DNA from: Zhouia amylolytica
Lineage (GTDB): Bacteria > Bacteroidota > Bacteroidia > Flavobacteriales > Flavobacteriaceae
Reading direction: 5' to 3'
Length of the DNA: 64,000 nt
NCBI RefSeq assembly: GCF_900116365.1
Contig: NZ_FPAG01000003.1
Coordinates: 62,001-126,000, forward strand
The notes under the pieces were generated by a model, which saw only the letters and a list, made by a program, of their open reading frames with translations, was not told the origin of the DNA and made no database searches. Positions 1 to 8,630 of the stretch are shown here, piece after piece. The position numbers were made by a program, and so were the translations under genes. How positions within the stretch are numbered: the stretch's first letter is position 1; each line of letters opens with the position of its first letter.

Positions 1-1
1 C

Positions 2-463
2 GCCCTACATGGGTTGATTACCGAATTTGTACCTGGTATTTCGTCTTCTTTAGCGGTGCCAGGCTATCAAAATGTACCCCTGACCAAAAGAGGGAGTTCA
101 GAAAGTTTTTGGGTAATTACCGGTACGACTAAAGATCATAAAATATCTGGAGATGTAGAGCTCGCTGCAAAATCAACTGCAACGGTGGTAATCCTTATGG
201 GAATGGGGAAGCTGGCAGAAATTGTAAAGGTTTTTAAACAAGAGGGTAAACATGAGTTGCCAGTAGCTATTATTCAAAACGGAACAACCCCAGAAGAAAA
301 GGTAGGTGTTGGTACTGTAAATACAATTGAAACCATTGTTAAAGATCAAAATTTGGCAAATCCGGCAATTATTGTTCTGGGTTCTGTGGTAAATCACCGT
401 GAACAAATTTTATCCTTACAAGAGAAAATTAATATAGAATCGTCGTTTGTAGCGGCATCGTAA
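2..463 (+). CDS. cobA: Uroporphyrinogen-III C-methyltransferase, C-terminal part (5' end outside window)
   Basis: The reading frame is open from the first bases of the window, so this is the C-terminal part (about 153 codons) of a longer gene. A TTG at position 14 is not a start: the frame continues upstream of it. Residues such as VPGISSS and PLTKRG, followed by a VILMGMGKL stretch, are typical of the tetrapyrrole methylase fold of uroporphyrinogen-III methyltransferase. The enzyme makes precorrin-2 with two SAM molecules, the first committed step to siroheme and cobalamin. The next gene, 11 bases downstream, encodes the following siroheme step, so the pair probably serves sulfite or nitrite reductase. 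The pathway assignment rests on these conserved blocks and the neighbour; the active-site N-terminal half is not visible. Confidence 0.9.
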   Translation, partial: ALHGLITEFVPGISSSLAVPGYQNVPLTKRGSSESFWVITGTTKDHKISGDVELAAKSTATVVILMGMGKLAEIVKVFKQEGKHELPVAIIQNGTTPEEKVGVGTVNTIETIVKDQNLANPAIIVLGSVVNHREQILSLQEKINIESSFVAAS

Positions 464-474
464 ATCTGAGAATT

Positions 475-1071
475 ATGGAAAGAAATGAATTGTATCCGGT
501 TTTTCTTAAAGTGAACGCCTTGAACACCTTGATCGTGGGCGGTGGAAATGTAGCCTTAGAAAAATTAACTTTCATGCTAAAATCTAGCCCAAATGCTCAG
601 ATTACAATGGTTGCGCCAATATTCAGGCCGGATATTATTGCGCTTTCAGAAAAACATGGAATCAGGATTATAGAAGATGTTTATGACGCTAAATACTTGA
701 TAGGTAATCATGTCGTGATTGCGACCACCGATGATATTGATGTAAATGTTCAGGTGTATTACGATTGTAAGGAACGCAGCATTTTAGTGAATGTAGCAGA
801 TAATCCGCCTTATTGTGACTTCTATATGGGAGGTATTGTAACCAAAGGAAATGTCAAAATAGCGATTTCAACAAATGGTCAATCCCCCACAACGGCAAAA
901 AGATTACGCCAGTTTTTTGAAGATGTAATTCCTGATGATGTTGACCAATTAGTTCAAAACCTTAACAGGTATCGGGATACCTTAAAAGGAAACTTTGAAG
1001 AGAAAGTAAAACAATTAAATGAAGTCACTAAAAGTTTAGTGTCAAGAAAAAAAATAAAAACTCAATTATAA
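475..1071 (+). CDS. Precorrin-2 dehydrogenase / sirohydrochlorin ferrochelatase (CysG N-terminal/Met8-like)
   Basis: This 198-residue protein corresponds to the N-terminal half of CysG or to Met8/SirC. A nucleotide-binding Rossmann motif, GGGNVA, lies at residues 22-27, and the middle contains the family signature NVADNPPYCDFY. The enzyme oxidises precorrin-2 to sirohydrochlorin with NAD and, in the bifunctional members, inserts iron to give siroheme. It is separated by only 11 bases from the preceding methyltransferase and by 13 from the next oxidoreductase, so all three are probably co-transcribed. CysG domains are fused in enterobacteria; here they are separate genes. The ATG start directly precedes a typical N-terminus (ELYPVFL). 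Whether it also has ferrochelatase activity cannot be decided from the sequence. Confidence 0.93.
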   Translation: MERNELYPVFLKVNALNTLIVGGGNVALEKLTFMLKSSPNAQITMVAPIFRPDIIALSEKHGIRIIEDVYDAKYLIGNHVVIATTDDIDVNVQVYYDCKERSILVNVADNPPYCDFYMGGIVTKGNVKIAISTNGQSPTTAKRLRQFFEDVIPDDVDQLVQNLNRYRDTLKGNFEEKVKQLNEVTKSLVSRKKIKTQL

Positions 1072-1084
1072 AAATAAGCCAGAA

Positions 1085-2140
1085 ATGATTAAAACAGATA
1101 TACTAATTATAGGCGCGGGACCAACAGGATTATTTACCGTATTTGAGGCAGGATTATTAAAGTTGAAATGTCACTTAATTGATGCATTACCACAACCAGG
1201 AGGCCAATGCGCAGAGATATACCCAAAAAAGCCAATTTATGATATTCCCGCTTTTCCAGAGATTTTGGCGGGAGATTTAGTAACGAATCTTCTGGAGCAA
1301 ATCAAGCCATTTGAGCCAACGTATACCCTTGGTGAACGTGCTGACACAATTGATAAATTAGACGACGGAACTTTTATTGTTACCACCAATAAAGGAACTA
1401 AGCATCATGCTCCGGTAGTGGTAATTGCGGGAGGTTTAGGGTCTTTTGAGCCTAGAAAGCCCCAGCTTGATAATATAGCAGACTTTGAAGATAAAGGAGT
1501 GGCATACATTATAAAAGACCCGGAAGTTTACAGAGATAAAAAGGTGCTAATTGCCGGAGGAGGAGATTCTGCTCTTGATTGGTCTATATTCCTTGCCGAT
1601 GTAGCTTCAGAGGTGTATTTGGTGCATAGAAGAAATGAATTTAGAGGAGCTTTAGATTCCGTTGAAAAAGTTGGAGAACTTTCTAAAAGAGGAAAAATAG
1701 AAGTTATCACAGAAGCTGAGGTTACGAAATTACATGGGGATGATCAATTAGAAGCGGTGACCGTTAAGCATAAATCAAATGGTGAATCGCATATTGCCGT
1801 AGATAACTTTATTCCTTTATTCGGGCTATCACCTAAACTAGGACCAATTGCCAATTGGGGATTAGAGATAGAAAAGAATGCTATTAAAGTAGATAATGCG
1901 TATGATTATGCAACGAACATTCCTGGAATTTATGCCGTAGGCGATGTTAACACCTACCCGGGAAAATTAAAATTAATATTATCAGGTTTCCATGAGGCAG
2001 CTATTATGTGTCAGAGTGCCTACCAGCGAATTTTTCCCGATAAGCGCTACGTGATGAAATATACCACTGTTGGAGGCGTTAAAGGATTCGATGGTTCAGT
2101 CAAAGAAGCCAAAAAAGAAGTAGTGAAAAGTATTGTTTAA
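1085..2140 (+). CDS. Thioredoxin-reductase-like ferredoxin/flavodoxin-NADP+ reductase
   Basis: This 351-residue flavoprotein has an FAD-binding GAGPTG at residues 10-15, a second dinucleotide-binding motif GGGDSALDW near residue 158, and a C-terminal YAVGDV flavin motif. The redox CxxC of thioredoxin reductase is absent, and the protein has the PQPGGQC and YDIPAFPEI segments of the compact ferredoxin-NADP reductases known from Bacillus (YumC) and Chlorobium. It probably moves electrons between NADPH and ferredoxin or flavodoxin. Its position behind siroheme genes suggests supply of electrons to an assimilatory sulfite or nitrite reductase encoded upstream of the window, which is inference. 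The physiological electron partner cannot be seen. Confidence 0.88.
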   Translation: MIKTDILIIGAGPTGLFTVFEAGLLKLKCHLIDALPQPGGQCAEIYPKKPIYDIPAFPEILAGDLVTNLLEQIKPFEPTYTLGERADTIDKLDDGTFIVTTNKGTKHHAPVVVIAGGLGSFEPRKPQLDNIADFEDKGVAYIIKDPEVYRDKKVLIAGGGDSALDWSIFLADVASEVYLVHRRNEFRGALDSVEKVGELSKRGKIEVITEAEVTKLHGDDQLEAVTVKHKSNGESHIAVDNFIPLFGLSPKLGPIANWGLEIEKNAIKVDNAYDYATNIPGIYAVGDVNTYPGKLKLILSGFHEAAIMCQSAYQRIFPDKRYVMKYTTVGGVKGFDGSVKEAKKEVVKSIV

Positions 2141-2229
2141 TCCACCTTTGTTTTAAATACTTGATCCGGGCGTCAATTTGTGAAATAACACTTAAAGGCG
2201 TTCGGATTTCTTTTTCTTATATGCGGAGG

Positions 2230-2260
2230 TTTGCAGAAAAAACAAATGTGTGTATCTTTG
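2230..2260 (+). promoter_or_regulatory. Bacteroidota-type promoter of the SAM riboswitch-metH operon
   Basis: TTTG at 2230-2233 and TATCTTTG at 2253-2260 are separated by 19 bases. This matches exactly the Bacteroidota consensus of a TTTG -33 box and a TAnnTTTG -7 box. Transcription should start near 2266, about 20 bases before the riboswitch P1 helix. Confidence 0.85.
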
Positions 2261-2286
2261 CACCCAAAGTTCATTAAAATGATGTT

Positions 2287-2403
2287 GTTATCAAGAAAGG
2301 TGAAGGGATTAGACCCGTTGAAACCTTAGCAACCCTCTATCCAAGTAGAGAAGGTGCTACGTTCTACCCATATGTTTGAAGATTCATACAGGGGAAAGAT
2401 AAC
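2287..2403 (+). promoter_or_regulatory. SAM-I (S-box) riboswitch
   Basis: The segment carries the SAM-I core in order: TTATCAAGAAAGGTGAAGGGA, then GACCCGTTGAAACC, TTAGCAACC, an AAGGTGCTA block, and a closing GAAAGATAAC. P1 is formed by GTTATC (2287-2292) and GATAAC (2398-2403). The aptamer binds S-adenosylmethionine and shuts off methionine genes when SAM is plentiful. It lies 134 bases before the metH start. No GC-rich hairpin with a T-run follows, so control by translation or by the alternative pairing described in the findings is more likely than simple intrinsic termination. The region 2404-2536 holds no gene. Confidence 0.95.
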
Positions 2404-2536
2404 CAAGCAAATTCTTCGAATTAAGCTTACCTTTCTTTTAACAATCACTATAATAACTTAAAAATGCTGTTTTAATCTGAAAAATGATTAAAAACACGCT
2501 GTATTAAAGAAAAAAGGAAGCTTAAAATAGCTGGCG

Positions 2537-3538
2537 ATGAGAGATATTAGAAAAGAACTCGAAAAAAGAATATTGGTAATGGATGGTGCTATGGGTACAA
2601 TGCTCCAGCAATATAAATTTACCGAAGAAGATTTTCGAGGAGAACGATTTAAAGACTTTGCCTATCCGGTTCAGGGAAACAATGATTTGTTATCATTAAC
2701 CCAACCTAAGGCGATTGCAGAGGTACATGCGGCTTATTTCGAAGTTGGAGCGGACATTGTAGAAACCAATACATTCTCATCTACAACCATAGCCATGGCA
2801 GATTATCATATGGAAGATCTGGCTTATGAACTAAATTTTGAGTCAGCTAGGATAGCCAAAGAGGTTGCAGAGGAGTTTACCCGTAAAAATCCTGAAAAGC
2901 CAAGATTTGTAGCAGGTGCTATGGGGCCTACTAATAAAACGGCAAGCATGTCACCGGATGTAAACGATCCCGGTTTTCGTGCTATTACTTTCGATCAGCT
3001 ACGAATAGCTTATAAAGAACAAGCTGAAGGATTAATAGAAGGAGGATCCGATGTGTTATTGATAGAAACTGTTTTTGATACTTTAAATGCAAAAGCAGCG
3101 TTGTTTGCGATTGAAGAGGTAAAGGAAGCCAAAGGAGTAGATATACCAATTATGGTAAGTGGAACGATAACAGATGCTTCCGGAAGAACCCTATCTGGAC
3201 AAACACCTGAAGCTTTTTTAGTATCAATCTCTCATATCCCACTGTTAAGTGTTGGTTTTAACTGTGCTTTGGGAGCAGATCAATTACTACCGTATGTTAA
3301 ACAACTAGCACAAAATACACCATTTTATATTTCAGCTTACCCAAATGCCGGGCTACCCAACCATTTTGGAGAGTATGACCAAACAGCTGAAGAGATGCAA
3401 GCATTGATTAAAACCTATCTCGATGAGCACGTTGTGAACATTATTGGTGGGTGTTGTGGGACTACTCCCGATCATATCAAATTAATAGCAGACGCAGTAA
3501 AAGAATATAAACCTCGTAAAATAGCTGAATTAGTTTAA
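2537..3538 (+). CDS. metH: Methionine synthase, homocysteine-binding N-terminal subunit (split MetH)
   Basis: This 333-residue protein equals the first domain of cobalamin-dependent methionine synthase, the zinc-dependent homocysteine methyltransferase barrel. The three zinc-binding cysteines are present: Cys243 in GFNCALGA and Cys306-Cys307 in GGCCGTTP, four residues short of the E. coli numbering (247, 310, 311). It transfers the methyl group from methylcobalamin on the partner subunit to homocysteine. The stop codon overlaps the next gene's start by one base (TAATG), so the two halves are translationally coupled. A SAM-I riboswitch lies upstream. The purine-rich AAAAAAGGAAG before the ATG is the only ribosome-binding candidate. 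Confidence 0.96.
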   Translation: MRDIRKELEKRILVMDGAMGTMLQQYKFTEEDFRGERFKDFAYPVQGNNDLLSLTQPKAIAEVHAAYFEVGADIVETNTFSSTTIAMADYHMEDLAYELNFESARIAKEVAEEFTRKNPEKPRFVAGAMGPTNKTASMSPDVNDPGFRAITFDQLRIAYKEQAEGLIEGGSDVLLIETVFDTLNAKAALFAIEEVKEAKGVDIPIMVSGTITDASGRTLSGQTPEAFLVSISHIPLLSVGFNCALGADQLLPYVKQLAQNTPFYISAYPNAGLPNHFGEYDQTAEEMQALIKTYLDEHVVNIIGGCCGTTPDHIKLIADAVKEYKPRKIAELV

Positions 3539-6216
3539 TGGAGGCAAGCGAAAAGAGATATTTGAAACTTTCAGGACTGGAACCCTTAGTGGTTACTCCA
3601 GAAAGTAACTTTATAAATGTAGGAGAACGAACCAATGTAACAGGTTCGAGACGTTTTCTTCGTTTAATTAAAGAAGAGAAGTACGATGAAGCTTTGGAAG
3701 TGGCCCGATCTCAAGTAGAAGGAGGTGCCCAAATAGTAGATGTAAATATGGATGAAGGAATGTTGGATGGTGTTTATGCCATGACCACATTTCTGAATTT
3801 AATGGCTGCAGAACCAGATATCGCAAGAGTGCCCGTAATGATCGATAGTTCAAAATGGGAAATTATTGAGGCGGGACTAAAAGTGGTTCAGGGAAAAAGT
3901 ATCGTAAACTCTATTAGCTTAAAGGAAGGAGAAGAAGAGTTTATACAAAGAGCCAAACAAATTAAAAGATACGGGGCCGCAGTAATTGTTATGGCGTTTG
4001 ATGAGGTAGGACAAGCAGATACCTACGAAAGACGTATCGAAATATGTAAACGGTCGTATGATGTCCTGGTCGAAAAGGTTAACTTTCCGCCGGAAGATAT
4101 CATTTTCGATCCTAATATTTTTCCTGTAGCTACAGGAATGGATGAACACCGAAAAAATGCCATTGATTTTTTTAGAGCTACTAAATGGATTCGTGAAAAT
4201 TTACCGCATGCCCACGTTAGCGGAGGGGTTAGTAATGTGTCCTTTTCATTTAGAGGGAATAATGCAGTTCGGGAAGCTATGCATTCTGCATTTCTATATC
4301 ATGCCATAAAAAATGGAATGGATATGGGGATTGTAAATCCACAAATGCTGGAGGTTTATGACGATATTCCTGAAGACCTGTTAGAGCGTGTTGAAGATGT
4401 TTTACTCGATAGAAGGGATGATGCTACCGAACGGTTAATGGCCTTCGCTGAAACCGTTAAAGGAAATGGTAAAGTAGCTGAAAAACAAAATCAGGAATGG
4501 CGTGATGGAGCCCTGCAAGACAGGATTACCCATGCGCTTGTTAAGGGTATTGATGAATTTATCGAAATAGATGTTGAAGAAGCCCGACAAAATGTAAACA
4601 GACCTATTGAAGTTATTGAAGGCCATTTGATGAATGGTATGAACGTCGTGGGAGATCTTTTTGGAAGTGGGAAAATGTTTTTGCCACAGGTGGTTAAATC
4701 AGCCAGAGTGATGAAGAAAGCTGTGGCTTATTTGTTGCCATATATAGAAGCCCAAAAAGATGGTAATTCACGTTCAGCCGGAAAAGTTTTAATGGCTACA
4801 GTGAAAGGAGATGTTCATGATATCGGAAAAAATATAGTGAGTGTAGTATTAGGATGTAACAATTATGAAGTTGTTGATCTGGGAGTAATGGTTCCACCAG
4901 AGAAAATCATTCAGACCGCTATTGATGAAAATGTAGATATTATAGGGCTTAGCGGATTAATAACCCCTTCTCTGGATGAGATGGTCTATCTGGCAAAAGA
5001 GCTAGAGAAACAAAATATTAGCATACCAATTATGATTGGTGGAGCTACCACCTCTCGTGCACATACCGCGGTTAAAATAGCTCCGGAATACTCGAAAACG
5101 GTTGTTCATGTTAATGACGCATCCAGAGCGGTAACCGTCGCAGGGAATTTAGTAAATCCTAGACTGTTGGCACCATATGCTGTGTCAGTTAGAGCGGAAT
5201 ATGATAAATTAAGAGAAGGCTTTTTAAATAGATCTAAAAAGAAAACCTTTTTAGCCATAAATGACGCCAGAAAAAATAAGTATAAAGTTGACTGGGAAAA
5301 ATATACCCCCAATAAACCCAACTTTACAGGGGTGAAAACCATTGAGGTTTCTATAGATGAATTAGAAAATTACATTGATTGGACTCCTTTTTTCCGTTCT
5401 TGGGATTTACACGGTAAATATCCTGCAATCCTGGAGGATGGAGTGGTTGGAGAACAAGCCCGTTCATTGTTCACTGATGCTAAAGAAATGTTCGCTAAAA
5501 TCAAATCAGAAAAATGGTTGAAGGCAACGGGAGTGCTGGGAATCTTTCCCGCCAATCAGATAAATGATGATGACATTGAAATTTATAATGAAAATGGAAA
5601 TGTTATTGGAAAGTTTCTAACTCTTAGACAACAATCGCAAAAAACAAAGGGAGCTCCGAACATTGCATTGGCAGACTTTATTGCGCCTAAAGATTCAGGT
5701 AAAACAGATTATGTTGGGGCTTTTTGTGTTACTACAGGGTTTGGAGTCGATGAAATTGCCAAAAAATATGAGGAAGCTTTAGATGATTATAGCTCTATAA
5801 TGATAAAAGCATTGGCCGACCGATGCGCCGAAGCTTTTGCAGAGTATCTTCATGAAAGAGTTAGAAAGGAAATTTGGGGATATGATGCAGGTGAAGAATT
5901 GTCGAATGAAGAACTTATTAAAGAATCCTATGCAGGGATTCGTCCTGCTCCTGGTTATCCGGCTTGTCCCGATCACCTGGAGAAAAAGACTATCTGGGAA
6001 TTGCTGGATGTAGAAAAGAATACTGGGGTTATCTTAACAGATAGTTTGGCTATGTGGCCCGCCTCTTCGGTGTCAGGTTATTATTTTGCGAATCCGGAAA
6101 GTAAATATTTTGGTTTAGGAAAAATTAAGCAGGATCAGGTCGAAGATTATGCCGAACGAAGAGATATAAGTATTGAAGAAGCAAACAAATGGCTGAATCC
6201 AAATATAGCAGATTAG
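3538..6216 (+). CDS. metH: Methionine synthase, folate/cobalamin/activation subunit (split MetH)
   Basis: This 892-residue protein holds the remaining MetH domains: the pterin-binding (methyltetrahydrofolate) domain with [12 protein letters not shown] near the N-terminus, the cobalamin cap ([20 protein letters not shown]), the B12-binding domain with DVHDIGKN, and the SAM-binding reactivation domain ([12 protein letters not shown]). His427 is the predicted lower axial cobalt ligand; adding the 333 residues of the partner gives 760, next to His759 of E. coli MetH. The combined length of 1225 residues is almost that of E. coli MetH, so this looks like a clean split of one ancestral gene rather than a truncation. 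The reaction requires externally acquired or internally made cobalamin. Confidence 0.97.
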   Translation: MEASEKRYLKLSGLEPLVVTPESNFINVGERTNVTGSRRFLRLIKEEKYDEALEVARSQVEGGAQIVDVNMDEGMLDGVYAMTTFLNLMAAEPDIARVPVMIDSSKWEIIEAGLKVVQGKSIVNSISLKEGEEEFIQRAKQIKRYGAAVIVMAFDEVGQADTYERRIEICKRSYDVLVEKVNFPPEDIIFDPNIFPVATGMDEHRKNAIDFFRATKWIRENLPHAHVSGGVSNVSFSFRGNNAVREAMHSAFLYHAIKNGMDMGIVNPQMLEVYDDIPEDLLERVEDVLLDRRDDATERLMAFAETVKGNGKVAEKQNQEWRDGALQDRITHALVKGIDEFIEIDVEEARQNVNRPIEVIEGHLMNGMNVVGDLFGSGKMFLPQVVKSARVMKKAVAYLLPYIEAQKDGNSRSAGKVLMATVKGDVHDIGKNIVSVVLGCNNYEVVDLGVMVPPEKIIQTAIDENVDIIGLSGLITPSLDEMVYLAKELEKQNISIPIMIGGATTSRAHTAVKIAPEYSKTVVHVNDASRAVTVAGNLVNPRLLAPYAVSVRAEYDKLREGFLNRSKKKTFLAINDARKNKYKVDWEKYTPNKPNFTGVKTIEVSIDELENYIDWTPFFRSWDLHGKYPAILEDGVVGEQARSLFTDAKEMFAKIKSEKWLKATGVLGIFPANQINDDDIEIYNENGNVIGKFLTLRQQSQKTKGAPNIALADFIAPKDSGKTDYVGAFCVTTGFGVDEIAKKYEEALDDYSSIMIKALADRCAEAFAEYLHERVRKEIWGYDAGEELSNEELIKESYAGIRPAPGYPACPDHLEKKTIWELLDVEKNTGVILTDSLAMWPASSVSGYYFANPESKYFGLGKIKQDQVEDYAERRDISIEEANKWLNPNIAD

Positions 6217-6218
6217 AA

Positions 6219-6464
6219 ATGGAATCAAGATTTATCGAACTTAGCTTAGGAAGTCATATCATTGTTCATGGCTATGATCAGTTAAATAAAGAAATAACTG
6301 AGAATGTGGAAACTGAAGTGTTTTCAAAAAAATTAGTGGCAATATCCAGAATTAAGTCGGTAAGTGAAAAATATATTTTAACAGATTACCTTGGAGGCAG
6401 ATGGATTTATTGGGAGTACGAAGAAGATTTTGAAGAGGTAAAGAAACTATTATTGCAAAAATGA
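6219..6464 (+). CDS. Small conserved-looking protein of unknown function in the met operon
   Basis: This is an 81-residue soluble protein (MESRFIELSLGS...) with no signal peptide or membrane segment and no motif I recognise. An in-frame ATG at 6189 inside metH would give 91 residues, but the ATG at 6219 lies two bases after the metH stop and is the simpler start. It ends in an ATGA overlap with metF, so it is tightly coupled to both neighbours and should be expressed with them under the SAM riboswitch. Several Tyr/Trp residues (GGRWIYWEYEEDF) and an acidic C-terminus are the visible traits. A role connected with methionine synthase or folate is a guess from position only. Confidence 0.8.
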   Translation: MESRFIELSLGSHIIVHGYDQLNKEITENVETEVFSKKLVAISRIKSVSEKYILTDYLGGRWIYWEYEEDFEEVKKLLLQK

Positions 6465-7417
6465 AAGTTACAGAACACATAGAAAGAGCGAACGGAAAAA
6501 CGCTTTTTTCATTCGAAATTATTCCCCCTCAGAAAGGGAGTAACATCAACGAATTGTATAAAAATATTGATCCCCTTATGGAGTTCAATCCTCCCTTTAT
6601 AGATGTTACTACTTCCAGAGAGGAATTTGTTTATATAGATAAAGGAGATGGACTGTTAGATCGTAAAATAACCAGAAGACGACCGGGAACCCTGGGTATC
6701 TGTGCTGCGATTAAGCATAAATATGAGGTTGACACGATACCTCATTTATTATGTGGGGGGTTTACAAAAGAGGAAACAGAATACATGCTGATAGACTGCC
6801 AGTATCTGGGAATAAAAAATGTAATGGCGCTAAGAGGAGATGCAATGAAACATCAGCGTTATTTCGAACCTACCGCCGGAGGACATCCTTATGCTGTCGA
6901 TTTAGTGCATCAGATTCACAATTTGAGGTGCGGTCAGTATCTTCACGAAACCCTGGAAGAAGGAGACAGAGCAAATTTTTGTGTCGGAGTTGCCGGGTAT
7001 CCGGAGAAACATTTAGAAGCTCCGTCAATGGATTTTGACCTCAAAAAACTTAAAGAAAAAGTAGACGCAGGTGCAGATTATGTAGTAACCCAGATGTTTT
7101 TTGACAATCAAAAGTTCTTTGAGTTTTTAGAGCGGGCTAAAGATTATGGAATCAATGTGCCTATTATTCCCGGACTTAAACCAATCGCTGTAAAACGTCA
7201 TTTACAACTATTACCGCAGGTATTTAAAATAGACTTGCCAGATGCGCTTATTGAAGCCGTAGATAGTTGCAAAAGCAACAAAGAGGTTCGTCAGGTCGGT
7301 ATCGAATGGGCCATTCAACAATCTCGAGAATTAAAAGAAGCAGGGGTGCCTGTGCTTCATTATTATTCTATGGGTAAATCCGATAATATAAAAGCAATCG
7401 CAGAAGCTGTTTTTTAA
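6461..7417 (+). CDS. metF: 5,10-methylenetetrahydrofolate reductase
   Basis: This 318-residue protein has the MetF TIM-barrel features: FEIIPPQKG near the N-terminus (active-site Glu in FEI/FEF context), ALRGD for flavin binding, and the VTQMFFD segment near the middle. It reduces methylenetetrahydrofolate to methyltetrahydrofolate, which the split methionine synthase encoded just upstream uses as methyl donor. Start and preceding stop overlap as ATGA, so it is the last gene of the riboswitch-controlled operon. It is slightly longer than E. coli MetF (296 residues). Confidence 0.96.
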   Translation: MKVTEHIERANGKTLFSFEIIPPQKGSNINELYKNIDPLMEFNPPFIDVTTSREEFVYIDKGDGLLDRKITRRRPGTLGICAAIKHKYEVDTIPHLLCGGFTKEETEYMLIDCQYLGIKNVMALRGDAMKHQRYFEPTAGGHPYAVDLVHQIHNLRCGQYLHETLEEGDRANFCVGVAGYPEKHLEAPSMDFDLKKLKEKVDAGADYVVTQMFFDNQKFFEFLERAKDYGINVPIIPGLKPIAVKRHLQLLPQVFKIDLPDALIEAVDSCKSNKEVRQVGIEWAIQQSRELKEAGVPVLHYYSMGKSDNIKAIAEAVF

Positions 7418-7423
7418 TTTAAG

Positions 7424-7514
7424 TCAGGGCAAAAATAATTATATCAAAGAAGTAGCGTTATCTCTGCTATGAAAGTTTTTCTTACCAAGAAAATAAAATT
7501 ATTTTTGCCTCTGA
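7424..7514. repeat. Inverted-repeat-bounded structured element between metF and the deacylase gene
   Basis: GGCAAAAATAATT at 7428-7440 and AATTATTTTTGCC at 7497-7509 are perfect 13-bp complements. The pairing extends to TCAG (7424-7427) with CTGA (7511-7514) across one bulged T, and five Ts follow. Inside are two smaller stems: TAGC 7453-7456 with GCTA 7466-7469, and TTTTCTT 7477-7483 with AAGAAAA 7487-7493. It could be a long-looped terminator of the met operon, a three-way-junction RNA, or a pair of opposing -7 boxes, since both arms contain TATTTTTG. Confidence 0.6.
7477..7507 (+). promoter_or_regulatory. Probable promoter of the deacylase-lipoprotein pair
   Basis: TATTTTTG at 7500-7507 matches the Bacteroidota -7 box. 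A weaker -33 element (TTTT, 7477-7480) lies 19 bases upstream. The start codon at 7524 follows after 16 bases. It overlaps the right arm of the inverted repeat. Confidence 0.55.
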
Positions 7515-7523
7515 TTTTTAGAC

Positions 7524-8618
7524 ATGCATAAAAAAATAGTAATACTTCTTCTGTTATTTATCTCAGCCCTTAATGCTCAGGATCGTGAGCAAGAGGCTTC
7601 ATTCATAGATGTAAATTACTTTACAGGGAATATAGCCCTTCATAATACCGATATCCAGCACTTAATAACAGGACATCCTGAAGGCTTTATTGTAGGATGG
7701 AACAAAAAGACCTTCGGTGAAAAAAACTGGGAACAGCACTATAACTATCCGGATTACGGAATCTCTTATTCATATCAGGATTTTAAAAATGAAAATTTGG
7801 GTCAGAGCCATGGATTGTATGCACACTATAATTTCTATTTCCTGAACCGAAATTTTATGATCCGCGTAGGACAAGGTCTGGCCTATGCCACGGATCCTTA
7901 TGATAAAGAAGAAAACTTCAGAAATGTAGCCTTTGGCTCCAGGATATTGAGCAGCACTTATTTAATGCTTAATTATAAAAAAGAACGCATTTTTGATAAT
8001 GTCGGACTCCAGGTAGGAGCCTCATTACTTCATCATTCAAACGCGAACATTAAGGCGCCTAATACCAGCGTAAACTCCATAGCTTTTAATGTGGGGTTAA
8101 ATTATAGACTCGATAATAATTCACCTCGTTTAATTGACGATAATTTAAGTAATAAGTTTAAAGAGCGTGTGCGTGTAAATTTTGTGTTTCGAACAGGACT
8201 CAATGAAAGCGATCAGGTGCATAGTGGTCAGTTTCCGTTTTATGTATTTTCAGTATATGCCGATAAAAGACTGAACCGTAAAAGCGCTATTCAACTGGGA
8301 ACCGACGTTTTTTATTCTAATTTTCTAAAACAATATATAAGATATAGGGCAGCAGCCTCTCCGCATTGGGGAATAACCGAAGACGATGATTATAAAAGAG
8401 CAGGAGTGTTTATCGGTCATGAGCTGTTTATTAATAAGATTTCAGTGCTAACCCAATTCGGTTACTATACCTACTATCCTGTTGAATTCGAAGGACGTTT
8501 GTATCAAAGAGTTGGGCTAAAATATTATCTTGGCAAAAAAATATTTGGGGCACTTACCTTAAAAACCCATGCTGCAAAAGCTGAAGCTCTGGAGTTTGGA
8601 CTTGGTTATAGATTTTAA
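7524..8618 (+). CDS. Acyloxyacyl hydrolase / PagL-like lipid A deacylase, outer membrane beta-barrel
   Basis: This 364-residue protein starts with a signal peptide (MHKKIVILLLLFISALNAQ) and continues as alternating hydrophobic/polar strands rich in Tyr and Phe, ending in aromatic LGYRF as outer membrane barrels do. The segment H170-H171-S172-N173, followed by a VNSIAFNVGLNY strand, matches the catalytic HxS region of PagL-type lipid A 3-O-deacylases. It is longer than Pseudomonas PagL (about 170 residues), as is usual for Bacteroidota members annotated as acyloxyacyl hydrolases. Predicted role: trimming acyl chains of lipid A in the outer membrane; substrate not proven. A lipoprotein gene follows 12 bases later. 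Confidence 0.82.
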   Translation: MHKKIVILLLLFISALNAQDREQEASFIDVNYFTGNIALHNTDIQHLITGHPEGFIVGWNKKTFGEKNWEQHYNYPDYGISYSYQDFKNENLGQSHGLYAHYNFYFLNRNFMIRVGQGLAYATDPYDKEENFRNVAFGSRILSSTYLMLNYKKERIFDNVGLQVGASLLHHSNANIKAPNTSVNSIAFNVGLNYRLDNNSPRLIDDNLSNKFKERVRVNFVFRTGLNESDQVHSGQFPFYVFSVYADKRLNRKSAIQLGTDVFYSNFLKQYIRYRAAASPHWGITEDDDYKRAGVFIGHELFINKISVLTQFGYYTYYPVEFEGRLYQRVGLKYYLGKKIFGALTLKTHAAKAEALEFGLGYRF

Positions 8619-8630
8619 TGTATTGGCTGT

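Noticed and set aside
2141-2229. Possible terminator between the reductase gene and the metH promoter
   Set aside because: No stem of more than five pairs with a T-run was found by eye.
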